Positions 26,401 through 41,400 of a stretch of 64,000 nucleotides of DNA are shown here, in pieces. Position 1 is the first letter of the stretch; each line of letters opens with the position of its first letter. The stretch is from Spongilla lacustris (taxonomy: Eukaryota > Porifera > Demospongiae > Spongillida > Spongillidae), in NCBI GenBank assembly GCA_949361645.1, contig OX442419.1:8111377-8175376 (forward strand), read 5' to 3'. The translations under genes and the position numbers were made by a program. Under the pieces are notes generated by a model. The model was not told the DNA's origin. It saw only the letters and a list, made by a program, of their open reading frames with translations, and did not search any database.

Positions 26401-29400
26401 TTTCTAATGGCAGTATAATGGGTTTCATTTCAGACAAATTGCTCTCAGTTAACTACAGGAGTAACTTAGCAGACATGCATTTAAAAAAAAAAAAGCCAAT
26501 TTCTAGCTATAGCTACCTGTTCAAAATGATAGATATTGCACCAAACCAGCCATGCCATCACACACGTCTATATATCGTTTTTTTGGCATGCATGGTACAA
26601 GAAAATTGTGCACTCAGAAAGGTGTGTAACCCTTGATAGCCGAAATTCATTTCACTGATGAGTTCAGTTGTGTAGGCTAGCTTTATTTATTTCTTATGCA
26701 CATCTCTTACTTATCAGACCAAAGCCAGCATCAAATAATGGGATAACTATACAGCCTTTGAGGATGGAAACAGCCATCTTCCTGATCGAAAAAAGGGGCG
26801 TGGGGCGTGGCATAATATCCACAGCAATTCGACTGCCCTGCTGCGGGCCCGTAACGTCACGTAGATTCATTTGTAACCCTGACGTGACGGACTACGTTGG
26901 ATTCAGGCTCACCTACCCGCGTTCGGACCGATTACTCACGAACAGTATTGCGGGCCGTGACATTCATCCGCGCGAGTACGTGAACAATACCGCGAGCTTA
27001 CGTCATTTCATCGTGATTTCTCTCGTTCCCATTGTTATTGTCGCGTCATACATATACAAATGTTCGTTAATTTACTATTGTAAATCATATATAGATTAAT
27101 AAACATGGCCCAGCCCTTTAACTTAACTTCAGTGTTCATGTTAGTTAACAAAATGTTTATTGATTTTTATATTTGTACAGCATTAATAAAACACAAAGCC
27201 AAGCCTCTCCCTGTAAGCCTTTGTAGCTTGCGTAACTTCAAGCAAACGACCTAGGACAAGGATAAGAGTATAAAGAACATAACCAGGCATCCAGCAATGA
27301 CGGCGTACCATTTGTATGAACTATCTTTTGGCTCTTCCTGACTCCCTGTAACAAAAAGACACAATAAGAATGTCAACGGAATTTCCTCGAATCGAACCTT
27401 TTATATCCGTATGATGTCTAAGCTCGAACGCCGGTCGCCGGGCCTGCAAAACACAAAGCATGTAAGCTGCTAGGCTACACAAATGACTTACCAGATAACT
27501 TGATACGCGCTCGCGACACTGCCATTGTTCTAACCCGGGAGTACGAAAAAACTAGGTGGTTTAGAAGCATTCACCAACCTTTATTGGCGCAGAACACGCA
27601 TCACATGGTTGCTATGAAATTGAACCGAACACATAAATCGCACCAACTTACAAGGTGGCACCAGAGTACATACCTTTGCAAATTATATCCTACGTTGATT
27701 TAGCAACTCTATATATGTACGCCGAGTTGCAGCAACTACCAACCAAATCGGACGTATACATTTCTCCTTACCGAGAAGTTCTGAACAATGGAGCCTTACT
27801 AAAAACAAAGTGACGTTAACGTTACAGCACATGAAATGAACGCATACATGCTATTAGAACAAAGATCAAGCAATCTCTACCACATCGCCAACCTTGTTGC
27901 TTCACTGCACTCGTGCAAGTCCAATATCCACCCCTTTTCCAAACATAACCGCCAAAAATGTATAGGTCACGTGAATTGGTAAAGTATATTTATAATTTTA
28001 ACTTTTTGCAATCTGAGACCTTTCCCAATGATCAGAGCATGTGGTAAGGGCGCACAAACTAGGGGACAACACTATGCTGGGATTAAGACTATCTCATATT
28101 ACCCTGGCAAGTGGGAGAGAGATGGTTCTAGTCCCCAGCCAAAAACCTTACTTTGAGGTTAACATGACTACCAAACCTTTCCAATGCCCAGAGCATGTGA
28201 TAAGGGTGCACAAACAAGGGGACAACACTACTCCATGACTTTCTGCTGGGGTTAAGACTATCTCATATTATCCTGGCAAGTGGGAGAGAGATGATTCTAG
28301 TCCCCAGCCAAAAACCCTACTTTGAGGTTAACATTACTACCAAACCTTTCCCAATGCCCAGAGCATGTGATAAGGGTGCACAAACAAGGGGACAACACTA
28401 CTCCATGATTTTCTGCTGGGGTTAAGACTATCTCATATTATCCTGGCAAGTGGGAGAGAGATGGTTCTAGTCCCCAGCCAAAAACCTTACTTTGAGGTTA
28501 ATATCACTACCAAACCTTTTGCAATGCCCAGAGCATGTGATAAGGGTGCACAAACAAGGGGAAAACACTACTCCATGACTTTCTGCTGGGGTTAAGACTA
28601 TCTCATATTATCCTGGCAAGTGGGAGAGAGATGGTTCTAGTCCCCAGTCAAAAACCTTACTTTGAGGTTAACATGACTACCAAACCTTTCCCAATGCCCA
28701 GAGCATGTGATAAGGGTGCACAAACAAGGGGTGAAAACTATAGCTACTCACTGACTTTCTGCTGGGGTCAGACCTATCACATATGATCCAGTGGGTGAGA
28801 GATGCTATGCATAGTTATTAACCGGCCGCGGCTTTCTGCGTACTGACTGACGGATATAGCTATATACATGTATAGCAAGCAATTAGCTTCGATACTAGCT
28901 AGCTAGCTTTGTTTGTTATATTAATAGCCCTATGTCGCAAGACATGTATTATACACACACGTCAACCATGCCTTTGCAACTAATCTGGGTGACAAAATTA
29001 TTCACTGTCGATTAAAGCCGGGTACAATGATGCAGTAATATTGTGTTGCTACGTGTACTAAGCCTCTGGATGCATATGGGCGCACTGGCAGCAAGCTAGC
29101 ATGAATCTCCCACAAAACATGTACATTAGCTGATGGAGATCATATATTCCCAAATACAATCTTTAATCGCGCGGCCTCAACGAGGCCAATAGACAAATTT
29201 CTAATGTTTACATGCCCCGCCCCCCGTAGGTAACTTGTATCTGAACGCGCACTGGTACATGTATAACCTACATGTACATTAATTCAAGTGATGTGGTCGT
29301 TAGTACGGCACTTGTGTGATCGAATCAGTTCCAAATCAATAATAACAACAGTTAGAAGCAACATTTTTTACAGTTACAATGTACACGTACAAAACAAAGA

Positions 29401-32400
29401 ATCAGTCAAAACAAGGCTTGCAGCTGAGGACGACTGAGGAAGGTACAGATGTGCCTGCAAAACCAAGAGAGTGCATGTGCATGTGAGAGAGAGATAGTTG
29501 TATCTTGACATGGCCACACCCATCAAGGTCCCTGCAAAACCAAGTGTGCAGGACATCTGTTACCAAGGACAGTTCAAACAATGTCTGATGGATTTCACAT
29601 GCACACAACATGACTGTACAAATACACTCAGTTAATGGTCTACACACATCAAAACTCATGGTCTACACACACATCACAAGGTATATGTACACACACATAA
29701 CAAGCTCTCTCACACACACAACACACATGCATGGTCCACACACACATCAGAAGCTCCCATGGCCTACAGAACACACACATCACAAGCTCACCCGCTCCCA
29801 CACAACCCATGATCTATATGCACACACACACACCACAAGCTCCCACACATTCTCACACAACACATCAATACACATGGCTACTACACATACATCACAAGCT
29901 CCCACACACTCACATCACAACGTATGGTCTACACACACATCACAAGCTCCCACACACTCACATCACAACGTATGGTCTACACACACATTACAAGCTCCCA
30001 CACTCACATACAACACATCACAATCCATGGTCTACACACACATCACAAGCTCCCACACACTCACACAACACATCACAATCCATGGTCTACACACACATCA
30101 CAAGCTCCCACACACTCCCATACAACACATCACAATCCATGGTCTACACACATCACTAGCTCCCACACACTCACACACAACACATCACAATGTATGCATG
30201 GTCTACACACACATCACAAGCTCCCACACACTCCCATATGTATCACAACCCATGGTTTACACACACATCACAAGCTCCCACACACTCCCATATGTATCAC
30301 AATCCATGGTTTACACACACATCACAAGCTCCCACACACTCCCATATAACACATCACAATCCATGGTCTATACACACATCACAAGCTACCACACACTCCT
30401 ATATAACACATCACAATCCATGGTCTACACACACATCACAAGCTCCCACACACTCACACAACACATCACAATCCATGGTCTACACACACATCACAAGCTC
30501 CCACACTCCCATATAACACATCACAATCCATGGTCTACACACACATCACAAGCTCCCACACACTCCCATAAAACACATCACAATCCATGGTCTACACACA
30601 CATCACAAGCTCCCACACACTCCCATATAACACATCACAATCCATGGTCTACACACACATTACAAGCTCCCACACACTCCTATATGTATCACAACCCATG
30701 GTTTACACACACATCACAAGCTCCCACACACTCCCATATAACACATCACAATCCATGGTCTACACACACATCACAAGCTCCCACACTCCCATATAACACA
30801 TCACAATCCATGGTCTACACACACATCACAAGCTCCCACACACTCATACATGTATCACAACCCATGGTCTACACACACGTCACAAGCTCCCACACACTCC
30901 CATATAACACATCACAATCTATGGTCTACACACACATCACAAGCTCCCACACACTCCCATATAACACATCACAATCCCTTGTCTACACACACATCACAAG
31001 CTCCCACACACTCCGATATAACACATCACAATCCATGGTCTACACACACGTCACAAGCTCCCACACACTCCCATAACACATCACAACCCATGGTCTACAC
31101 ACGTCACAAGCTCCCACACACTCCCACTCCCATATAACACATCACAATCCATGGTCTACACACATCACTAGCTCCCACACACTCACACACAACACATCAC
31201 AATGTATGGTCTACACACACATCACAAGCTCCCACACACTCCCATATAGCACATCACAATCCATGGTCTACACACACATCACAAACTCCCACAATCTCAC
31301 ACAACACATCACAACGTATGGTCTACACACACATCACACAACACATCAATACACATGGCTACTACACAGACATCACAAGCTCCCACACACTCACATCACA
31401 ATGTATGGTCTACACACACATCACAAGCTCCCACACACTCACATCACAACGTATGGTCTACACACACATCACAAGCTCCCACACACTCACATATAACACA
31501 TCACAATCCATAGTCTACACACACATCACAAGCTCCCACACACTCCCATATAACACATCACAATCACAAGCTCCCACACACTCCCATATAACACATCACA
31601 ATCCATGGTCTACACACACATCACAAGCTCCCACACACTCCCATATAACACATCACAATCCATGGTCTACACACACATCACAAGCTCCCACACACTCCCA
31701 TATAACACATCACAATGTATGCATGGTCTACACACACATCACAAGCTTCCACACACTCCCATATGTATCACAACCCATGGTTTACACACACATCACAAGC
31801 TCCCACACACTCCCATATAACACATCACAATCCATGGTCTACACACATCACTAGCTCCCACACACACACACAACACATCACAATGTATGGTCTACACACA
31901 CATCACAAGCTCCCACACACTCCCATATAGCACATCACAATCCATGGTCTACATACACATCACAAACTCCCACAATCTCACACAACACATCACAACGTAT
32001 GGTCTACACACACATCACAAGCTCTCACACACTCACACATGTATCACAACCCATGGTCTACACATAAATCACAAGCTCCCACACACTCCCATATAACACA
32101 TCACAATCCATGGTCTACACACGTCACAAGCGCCCACACACTCCCATATAACACATCACAATCTATGGTCTACACACACATCACAAGCTCCCACACACTC
32201 ATACATGTATCACAACCCATTGTCTACACACACATCACAAGCTCCCACACACTCAAATATAACACATCACAACCCATGGTCTACACACACATCACAAGCT
32301 CCCACACACTCCCATATAACACATAACAATCCATGGTGTACACACACATCACAAGCTCCCACACACTCACACACGTATCACAACCCATGGTCTACACACA

Positions 32401-35400
32401 AATCACAAGCTCCCACACACTCACACACGAATCACAACCCATGGTCTACACACACATCACATGCTCCCACACACTCCCAAATAACACATCACAATCCATG
32501 GTCTACACACACATCACAAGCTCCCACACACTCCCATATAACACATCATAATCCATGGTCTACACACACATCACAAGCTCCCACACACTCATACATGTAT
32601 CACAACGCATGGTCTACACACACATCACAAGCTCCCACACACTCACATATGTATCACAACCCATGGTCTACACACACATCACATAAGACACAAGCTCCCA
32701 CACACTCCCATATAACACATCACAATCCATGGTCTACACACATCACAAGCTCCCACACACTCACACACAACACATCACAATGTATGGTCTACACACACAT
32801 CACAAGCTCCCACACACTCCCATATAGCACATCACAATTCATGGTCTACACACACATCACAAACTCCCACAATCTCACACAACACATCACAACGTATGGT
32901 CTACACACATCACAAGCTCCCACACACTCCCACACAACACATCACAACATATGGTCTACACACACACATCACAATCTCCCACACACTCACAACTTACAAA
33001 TATAATCCACGACCCAACTCATACACATGGCCCACTTATACACACACCTAACACATACTAGCAGTTTCTGATGCCAATTTGCTGCATACAAAGGGATTCT
33101 CTAAAATACCTCTTGTTTTGATTCGCTAGTTCCGGTCCAGCATTCATATGAACCTTCATGATCGATCTCTGATGCACTCAGGCTGATGGGATGGTCGTTT
33201 GTATGTCCATCTGCGTTGCGTAACTGAAGATAAATACTACATGTACATTATATTTCCGGTGTTACGTTACCGATTGATTCTTACTGGTGACGTGTACAAA
33301 AATAGGTTGATTTGTTCACATACCAGGCGGTACTAGAAGAATCCGCCACAGAATAGACCTTTGCGCTTACCCTCAGATTTGAAAAAAGCCTTTCACGTGA
33401 TCTCGAGAATGTAGTCTCGTACCCAGATCCAAATGTACGTAATGATATTATCGCTTACAGTTACGTACATTTGGGTCTGGGTACGAAACTACCGTGATGA
33501 TACGTACACATTTTTTATGTGCGTGCGGGGGTCGTTTAAGCTCGTACGTACCCGCAATCTTTCGTTCCGTTAACTTACGTAGGTTCCTTATAACGCGTGA
33601 TTAGTAATGATACGCAATCAGACGCCTGAATTGCTGTGATCCTAGGATACATTATCCGGCCAGACACATTGCAATCAGTGAAAACTTATATACCTATAGC
33701 TAAATTGTTGATCGGAACCTAGTAACGCCGATTGCATGGACATACGACGATGAACGCATGTGCAGCATCTGAAAATAAATGGAATACTGTTCTAAATATT
33801 AGTACCCTTGTTCCCTTCCTTTTTACACCACCATTGCCTTCAAATCCTATACACCGCCAACTTTCTTGAAGAAAACGTCTTATTATTAAACCCTAAGAAA
33901 TTTTAGCGGCCTAAATGGGGTAGATGGTTATGGTGCGTTTAATATCGAACGGCACAACGTACGCCATTTAAATATATCGATCGTTGTATCGTTCAATAAC
34001 GAAGTAGGTCTGGCTTACTTCGTTATCGAACGGCACATGCATGTGATATGTACGGTACAACGCTTGCATGCTTCCAGACTTTCCGTAGTCTCGCAATTGC
34101 GAGCTAGACTACTAGAAAGTCTGGTAGCAGTAAAGTTTCTATGTCTATCTGTTTTTAGCATGCTTTACGCAACATTGGTAATGAGGCTCCACCCAGACCC
34201 CCCCCCCCCCCCCCCCCCCGACCACTAATAGCAACAAATTAAATTCCATATGGAACGTTTAGGTTCCGATAAATATTAGCATGCAGTTTCAGGCAGGTAG
34301 ATTTGCTAAATATTGCCGCTGGGCAGGTCTGTAATACTTACAGATTTATGAATGTATAATTTCCATATTTCCTTTTTTTCTGAGTTACGTTGTACTCAAC
34401 TGCCCAAAAACAACATTTCAATCTTAAAATATGCACTTCTGCTACTTGCAAAATAAGATCTATTTGACTCTAGGAACAGGAATGATTCCATTTTTTCCCT
34501 CTGTACATTGTATTTTTTTCTTAAATTATCTTATACTTGTGCTGAGGATGTGTGGGACCTGTTGGCATTTTCAGTGCAAGTGGTTTGCAATGATATTTTT
34601 TTTGCTGCAGTATAGGTATATATGTACACTAGGAGGTGCTCTCCCCATAGTAATATAATATATGTACCAAGTCCATCTCTCCCTCCATAGGGGCAAGGCT
34701 TGTGATCAAGTTGAAATACTAACACTTGCCGGTGATAAGTGAAGTGTGCAAGGTGGTAAGCATTTTCTCACCTCCTTCACTGTGACAGAGATGCCTGTCA
34801 TGTTCAATTGTACGAGGTTCCCAAATCTGTCTCTTGGGGTTATAATGATAGTGTGGAGTTCATTCTTCTGGACAATAAACATTTCATTTTGACCCTCAAA
34901 TGTAGTCTTTGCAGGATCAGGAGGGCCTGCATGTGGATAGAGGTACATTTGTCAGTTTTGTATAGTACTGCTGAATTTGAATTTATCTATCTCGTGCACA
35001 CAAGTCACCTGGTTTGTAATTTCGTCTGTGGTCTATATCACCTATACGCTGTCCATTCACTGTTACATTTATGCAATACTCTCCAGCCAGAGTAGGATTG
35101 AAGGAGGCCAAAATCTTGTCATGACCCGTCATACTGCTCCTGCTTGGTACAACAATAGGTACAGCAGACTGGGCATTTGTCACCACACACTGAAAAGTAT
35201 CTGTTTCTTGTAGATGATATGGTTGTCCATTTGTGCAGAACAGCTGCCAGGAAGATGTGTCAACAACAATTGATATTCATGTTATTGGTATTTATGTCAG
35301 TAAATAAATGTTTCACTGGTAATGTAAGCAGAAAAATAGACACTTGTCTTGATTTAGATATATTGGAATGCACCAAAGCAGGTTTCAAATAAATAAATAA

Positions 35401-38400
35401 AATAGTTTTCATACAGAAATACACTACATTATATACTCACACGTATTTCAAATTCCGATGGCAAACCAACTTCTCCACTATCTGCTGTTAAGTGTACATC
35501 GCTTTGTATACTAGAAAGCTCAATAATGGCTTGCTGTGAATGTTCTTCTCCACATTGTGCTGCCAAGTGTTCCTCACTTTGTGTACTAGATGACTCAACA
35601 TTGGATTGCTGTGAATGTTCTTCTCCACATTGTGCTGCCAAGTGTTCCTCACTTTGTGTACTAGATGACTCAACATTGGATTGCTGTAAATGTTCTTCTC
35701 CACATTGTACTGTCAAGTGATCCTCACTTTGTACACCAGAATACTCACTAATGGCTTGCTGTGAATGTTCTTCTCCACATTGTGCTGCCAAGTGTTCCTC
35801 ACTTTGTGTACTAGATGACTCAACATTGGATTGCTGTGAAAGTTCTTCTCCACATTCTGCTGTCAAGTGCTCCTCATTTTGTGCACTAGAAAGTTCAATA
35901 TTGGCTTGCTGTGAATGTTGATTTGCTAATGAGAGATAATAATAATGGTATTGAATATTTTAAACAGTTATAAGATGACAAGTAACTGTAATACAATTAT
36001 TCCATACCAACTGGTTACTTATAATCTACTGCTTACTCCTGTAGGAAATATGCAGGCATTAAGTAGATCATTACGGCCCACATATAACAAAAAAGAAAAA
36101 AGAAGAGAAAAAGTAACTGTTCCTGATGGTATCAACCTGGATGGAATTTAGAACAATTAAGAAATTAAAAGCACAATATTTTAAGAGCAGTGACAAAATC
36201 CACTATGCAGACACTCCATAGACATGTATGTCAAAGAATGATACTACTATACGTTTATAAACTGTTCCCCGAAAATGTTTCTAAATCATACATTGTTGCT
36301 TTTATGTTAGACTATTTTGATAACATTCAAATAATTACATGTACTTCAAAGACACCAACACCCACTTAAGGAATGTATGGTATGTAAGTTTAGAACACTA
36401 TAGTACTGTAGGCTGGCCAGAGAGTGCACTGCATTTCCTTGTGTCATGCATTAGGTCAATTGGGAGCATTCCAAGTAGAAGATCTCTCAACTACATGTGT
36501 ATTAGGAAATCTTGTTATTACATGCAGTTCGGCATCAGTAGTATAATTATATATATAATAATATTATATATATATATATAATATATATATAATTTTATAT
36601 TATATATATATTAAAGCCGCTCCATATGCATGCATGTAACTATTTAGTTTGCAACAGAAAACAGTAAACTCACTTACATGAAGATCCAGGGTTAGGTACC
36701 AGGGGCTCTGAAAGAGAAATTAATATTTCCTGTTCTTTCTGATTGCACCGATACAATATTTGTAATAGTAACATACAAACAACCATGCACTGTTGCACAA
36801 CCCGTTGTTGACCTGCTAGGAATTTTGACAAAAACAGCGTTTTTAAAAAACTGCGATCAAATTAGAACAAATCTAATTAGTAATAATACGTGAAATATTG
36901 CCCGCTTTTAATATAGCACGCCTGCATGTTACTAATGCTTACGTATATCAGTTTCAGTCATATCATGTTTACATCTGATACCTGAACATGTTCTTTCATA
37001 TAAAGTTATTGATATGCAAAAAAAAGTGACAACAGTAGTTGGCGGAGGTACGTGGATCGATCGGACTTTAGGACGTGGCGGGTATAGTGTGGCGTTGTAA
37101 TGTTTTGGAGTTTCTAAGAAGGAATTTGACATCGTAGGTCGAGAATCTGTCTGCTAATGATATCCAAAAATGTATAATTTTCCTAGAAAAGTGGTATAGA
37201 TTATTTGAGTACATATTTTGAAGGCGCGATCAATATTTCTTGTATGTTGGGTATGTGTTACATGCACTGGTTATATGAGCAAATGACTTGCATGTTTCGT
37301 TGGGGCGATCACGCAAGAATGCAGAGAAAAAAATCCCAACAGCCAAAATAATACATGGAAATCGTGCCTACAAAGAAAGGCATTTTGTACCTGTAAGGAA
37401 CATTTTAGTTCTTTCGAGCGGGATGGACATTATGGACATTATTTTATTAATATTAGAAAACAAGTCATTTTTGTTTCTTTCTCAGTAAACTAAAAATCTT
37501 AAGAACGTGATTCAGTTTCGGTGAAAAAAAATTGCTTGAAACACTTATAAATCCTATCCCCGCCGCCATTGAATCATTTCCACCAGTTAGTGTGGCCTAA
37601 CATTGGCATGCACCTCGTCCTATAGTCCCCGTGGATACTATTTTATAGGGCCGTTGTTTTAAAGTTGGGCATGAGCAGCTGATAAGCATGGCTATACGTG
37701 TATAGACTTGAGAAACTGTGATTTATCGTGAACATATAAAGAAAAAGGGAAAAACCCGGAAATCGTTGGCAAATTAATAGCGCATTAATCGCCAAAATCG
37801 ATGTAATGTTTCTAATAACCGATTTTCAAGTTGCTATTATAAACCTGAAAAATCGATTGGACTTTTTTTTCATAGTCGAAATAATCGATTTTGATTTATG
37901 AAAAAGGTTACACAGTTATGAATAAATTAACTTATGAATAATTTAATTGATGAGTTGAAAAAGAAAGCATTTAGTGAACCCACCTGTGAATTCATGTTTT
38001 AGCATTCCACCCAAAATGTGTGTATGGGGGGGGGGGGGGGGGGGGGGGGGGGGTCAAGACCCTCCAAGCGTGCACGTGTTTAGTTAGCATTACAGCTGCG
38101 CGGTCAAATGGTGCGAGTAGGAACGTGAGGAAGTAAGCGATCAAAAGATGATAGTTTTCCTCAGGTGCTGCCCAGACTGAGGCGTTATTTGATATTCGTG
38201 TCATGGACACTGACGCCCAGTCATATACTAGCCGCACTGTTGATTCTGTTCTCCTATACGCTGAGAATGAGAAGAAAAAGAAATACCTGGATGCTGTTGA
38301 GGCTAGCATGCAACTTTCACCCCTTTTGTCACCTCAATTGATGATGTCTTTGCTCGTGAAGCTAACTCTGTCGTGAAGCTTTTAGCAACCAAAATAGCAT

Positions 38401-41400
38401 TGAAGAGGGAAAACCACTATTGTAAGTGAAGTGACTGGATGGGTAAGGGCGACGTTGGCGTTTGCTATACTAAGAGCCACAAATCTGTGCATAAGAGGAA
38501 GAAGAGTGAAATGGAGGAGTGCTGTTCACGTGGATGATGGGGCTGGACTACCCACGTCAGTTTATGAATACAATTTGTATGTGCTATTATGTGTGTGCAT
38601 GTGCTTGAGCATGTTATTCATTTATTTATTGTAATTTATTCTAATTATACTTCTTTTAATAAAATAAAAAAGTAGGTGTATAATACTAAGGTTAAACATG
38701 TGTGTCCTTTAGACCAGCATATGATCACAATGGTTTTGCATCACCAATTTAATTGCTGAGAAGTAGGAATGAAGAGTTTTCTATTTGCTACTGGTCCACG
38801 CAGGCTCTATTATAATCAATCACTTGCTAGTTATCAATACTACGCTGTAAAAATTATGCTTATTTTCATGCTAAAAAGTATAAAAGCAGCTGGGGCTTTG
38901 CCCCAGACTTACATGTAGGGCCCCTAACTGTTACTAGAGGGGAACTCCTCCTCCTGTACCCATCCCTGGGGCAGCTGCACTGCACTATCCTGTGCTAAGG
39001 GGCTTCCTTTGGAAACTTCTGTCCACAAAAAACCTATGGCCATTAAAGCTATTGATGCAGTGCTTTCTAGTGGCAGTTAATGAACTGATACAGTACCGTG
39101 GTTTGAAGGATGACTTACAGTGAGGAAGGTACAGAGCACCTAAATACAAACAGTGTGAGCACTACGAACTTGTATTCCCAACCATGATTTAAAAAACATG
39201 TGTTCCGTATGGGAAAATACTTGTTCCTAGGAGATCTTAATAGTTATCATTCAGTTAAAATTCCCAGTGTCCACCTACCAACTATTGTTGTAACATTTTT
39301 CTTACATATGAACAATGTATGGGTACTACTTTAGGCCCCTCACCTTCATCCTGGCCCCCCCCCCCCCCCCCCCCTTCTAGAATACTGGGGGTGCCCATGC
39401 TAGTGTGACTGATAAGTCAATGGCAAGTACATGCAAACACATCTGTCCTCAGATCTCATCTCACTCTAAGGTATATGACCATCAATTGAGATCTATGTGC
39501 AAGTCTATATCCATTGCACAGCTATACAAGCACATGCACAGATGCCTTGAATGTAAGATTTACAGTACTTAATATATATGCATGTCCCTTATATGTATGT
39601 GTGAAGAAAGTACCCTGCCGAATGTATCATCGTATTATCTGGTGGCCTGCACTGTATAGTAGGATGAGTTCGCATTTTCATGCAGATGAATTATTATACG
39701 CATAACACACCTAAATTAAAAATGGTTGCACTGATACACTGCTGCCCAAGCATGAAACAAATCTACACTGTTTGCAAGTTGAAATTACACAGATCACTTT
39801 AATTTGCAGAGCACTCAATTGTAATGAAGGATGAGGTACACCTGTTGCTGTCATATCAAGAAACACACTCAGCTTATCATCAGGAAAACAGACTTGGTGG
39901 TATCACTACTTTTGTATTGAAACTTAGCAAATTGTGTATGGGCTGAACAGTATTTACATAGTAACATAGTTGATCAGTGTTTCTCTATGGTATCATAATT
40001 GCAACCTGCACACCAGGCTATTAGTCCTTGAGCAGCACTTTCATTTTCATAAACAAGCAATTTGAAGATCATCAGGAGCCAGGGAAATCCTGTTCAAATT
40101 AGAATGACACCCATCCCCACTGATTTCCATTTGTTCATTTAAATTAAGTGCATGCACCAACATCCATTCTACATCAAAAATCACAGCGCCATTTTGTAGC
40201 ATAGCAGTGGGAGTACTCTTTTAGTTACTGTGGTGTATTGGGGTCCCTAAGACTAAATGTATGTTGCAACATGAATTGACTGTTGAAAGCAACTAGTTAT
40301 GAATAAAAAGCAATGAAACAAGTAAATAAAGAAAGTTGGCGGTATATAGGATTTGACGGCAATGGTGGTGTAAAAAGGAAGGAAACAAAGGTCTAATCAT
40401 AAGGAAAATGTATAGTTGGCACGTGAACAATGTAAAATCCCATCCACAAGTTCTGCTGTCGAAACACTAATCGCCATAAAAGGAAAGATCTTCATAACGT
40501 ATGATAGCAGGCTTTGCTTTGACTTTTCGTAGTGTCTAGTGATGATAAGGCATCACTGTGTTATATTTATGTATCAAATGCAGGGCCATCTATAACACGG
40601 TGCAGTATAGGGCAATGATGTACAAGCATGCAGCGCGAAAAAATAAAAGGAATCCGTCATATGATACCGATTGATACGTTCACTGCACGAAATCGTATGC
40701 CATATATATTACATCTGCTCTGGCGTGCATGGAAATTATGCAGTGCAGTGCAATATTGAGAGTGCTAAACGCCTAACATGCATATTCCAATAAAATTTAC
40801 TCAGTCACTGTTTGTTCTATACGCCCCATGCGAGCGGCTATAGCCGGTGAATGCATGGGATCAACCTATATAGCCGCGATTGTCTACTCTATCACAGGTG
40901 ATGGTAAGAAGGCCTCTTTCGGTCCAAAAAAAAAACAAAAAAAAGAAAAAACAGTTCAAGTTTCTAGGGCGAGGTCGCTGAGCATTCCAACGAGATCAAG
41001 AGTCGTCGCGCAAGTTTTCGGATCACATGCGCGGTTTTCTATCCTACTGTAGTATCTATGATTTTATCAATCGTCACGATTGAAGCGTTATTTTAGCGTT
41101 TATGAAAAGGAACTACGAGAATGCAAGTAAGACACATGCAGGTTAGAACATTTTTTTTTTTTTTTGGTACCAAGTGTTAGTGACCCTGAACACAATTTCA
41201 ATCTTAGTTTTGTTAGTAATACCCTTCCCACAACAGATACCTGTACACTGTAGCTTGTGGTCAGTTGGCATGGTGGCCAGAAACCACTGAAGCGTTTTCA
41301 GTGTAAAAACAGGCAAGCCACCAAGTCTGTATGCATGCTAGCCCGACCAGGCCCCATCACATACATAGATGTACGATTTGTAGATAGCAATTGAGGAAAA

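Noticed and set aside
26668..27099. 143-codon plus-strand frame in AREL1 intron 6
   Set aside because: No family, no splice context, and it lies in a CpG-rich patch where stops are rare.
29610..31076. 488-codon open frame in the 57-bp array
   Set aside because: Frame is open only because the unit is a multiple of three; parallel frames are equally open and no domain is present.
33110..33223. Immunoglobulin-domain exon
   Set aside because: The E-G-S-Y-E-C pattern first suggested an Ig fold, but phase 0 at both ends and flanking exons fit the second half of an AREL1 filamin-like region.
37984..38005. Alternative AREL1 start exon (ATG at 38005, donor GTGGGT)
   Set aside because: It fits the phase, but the exon at 42398 supplies the N-terminal membrane anchor typical of AREL1 and is a better first exon.
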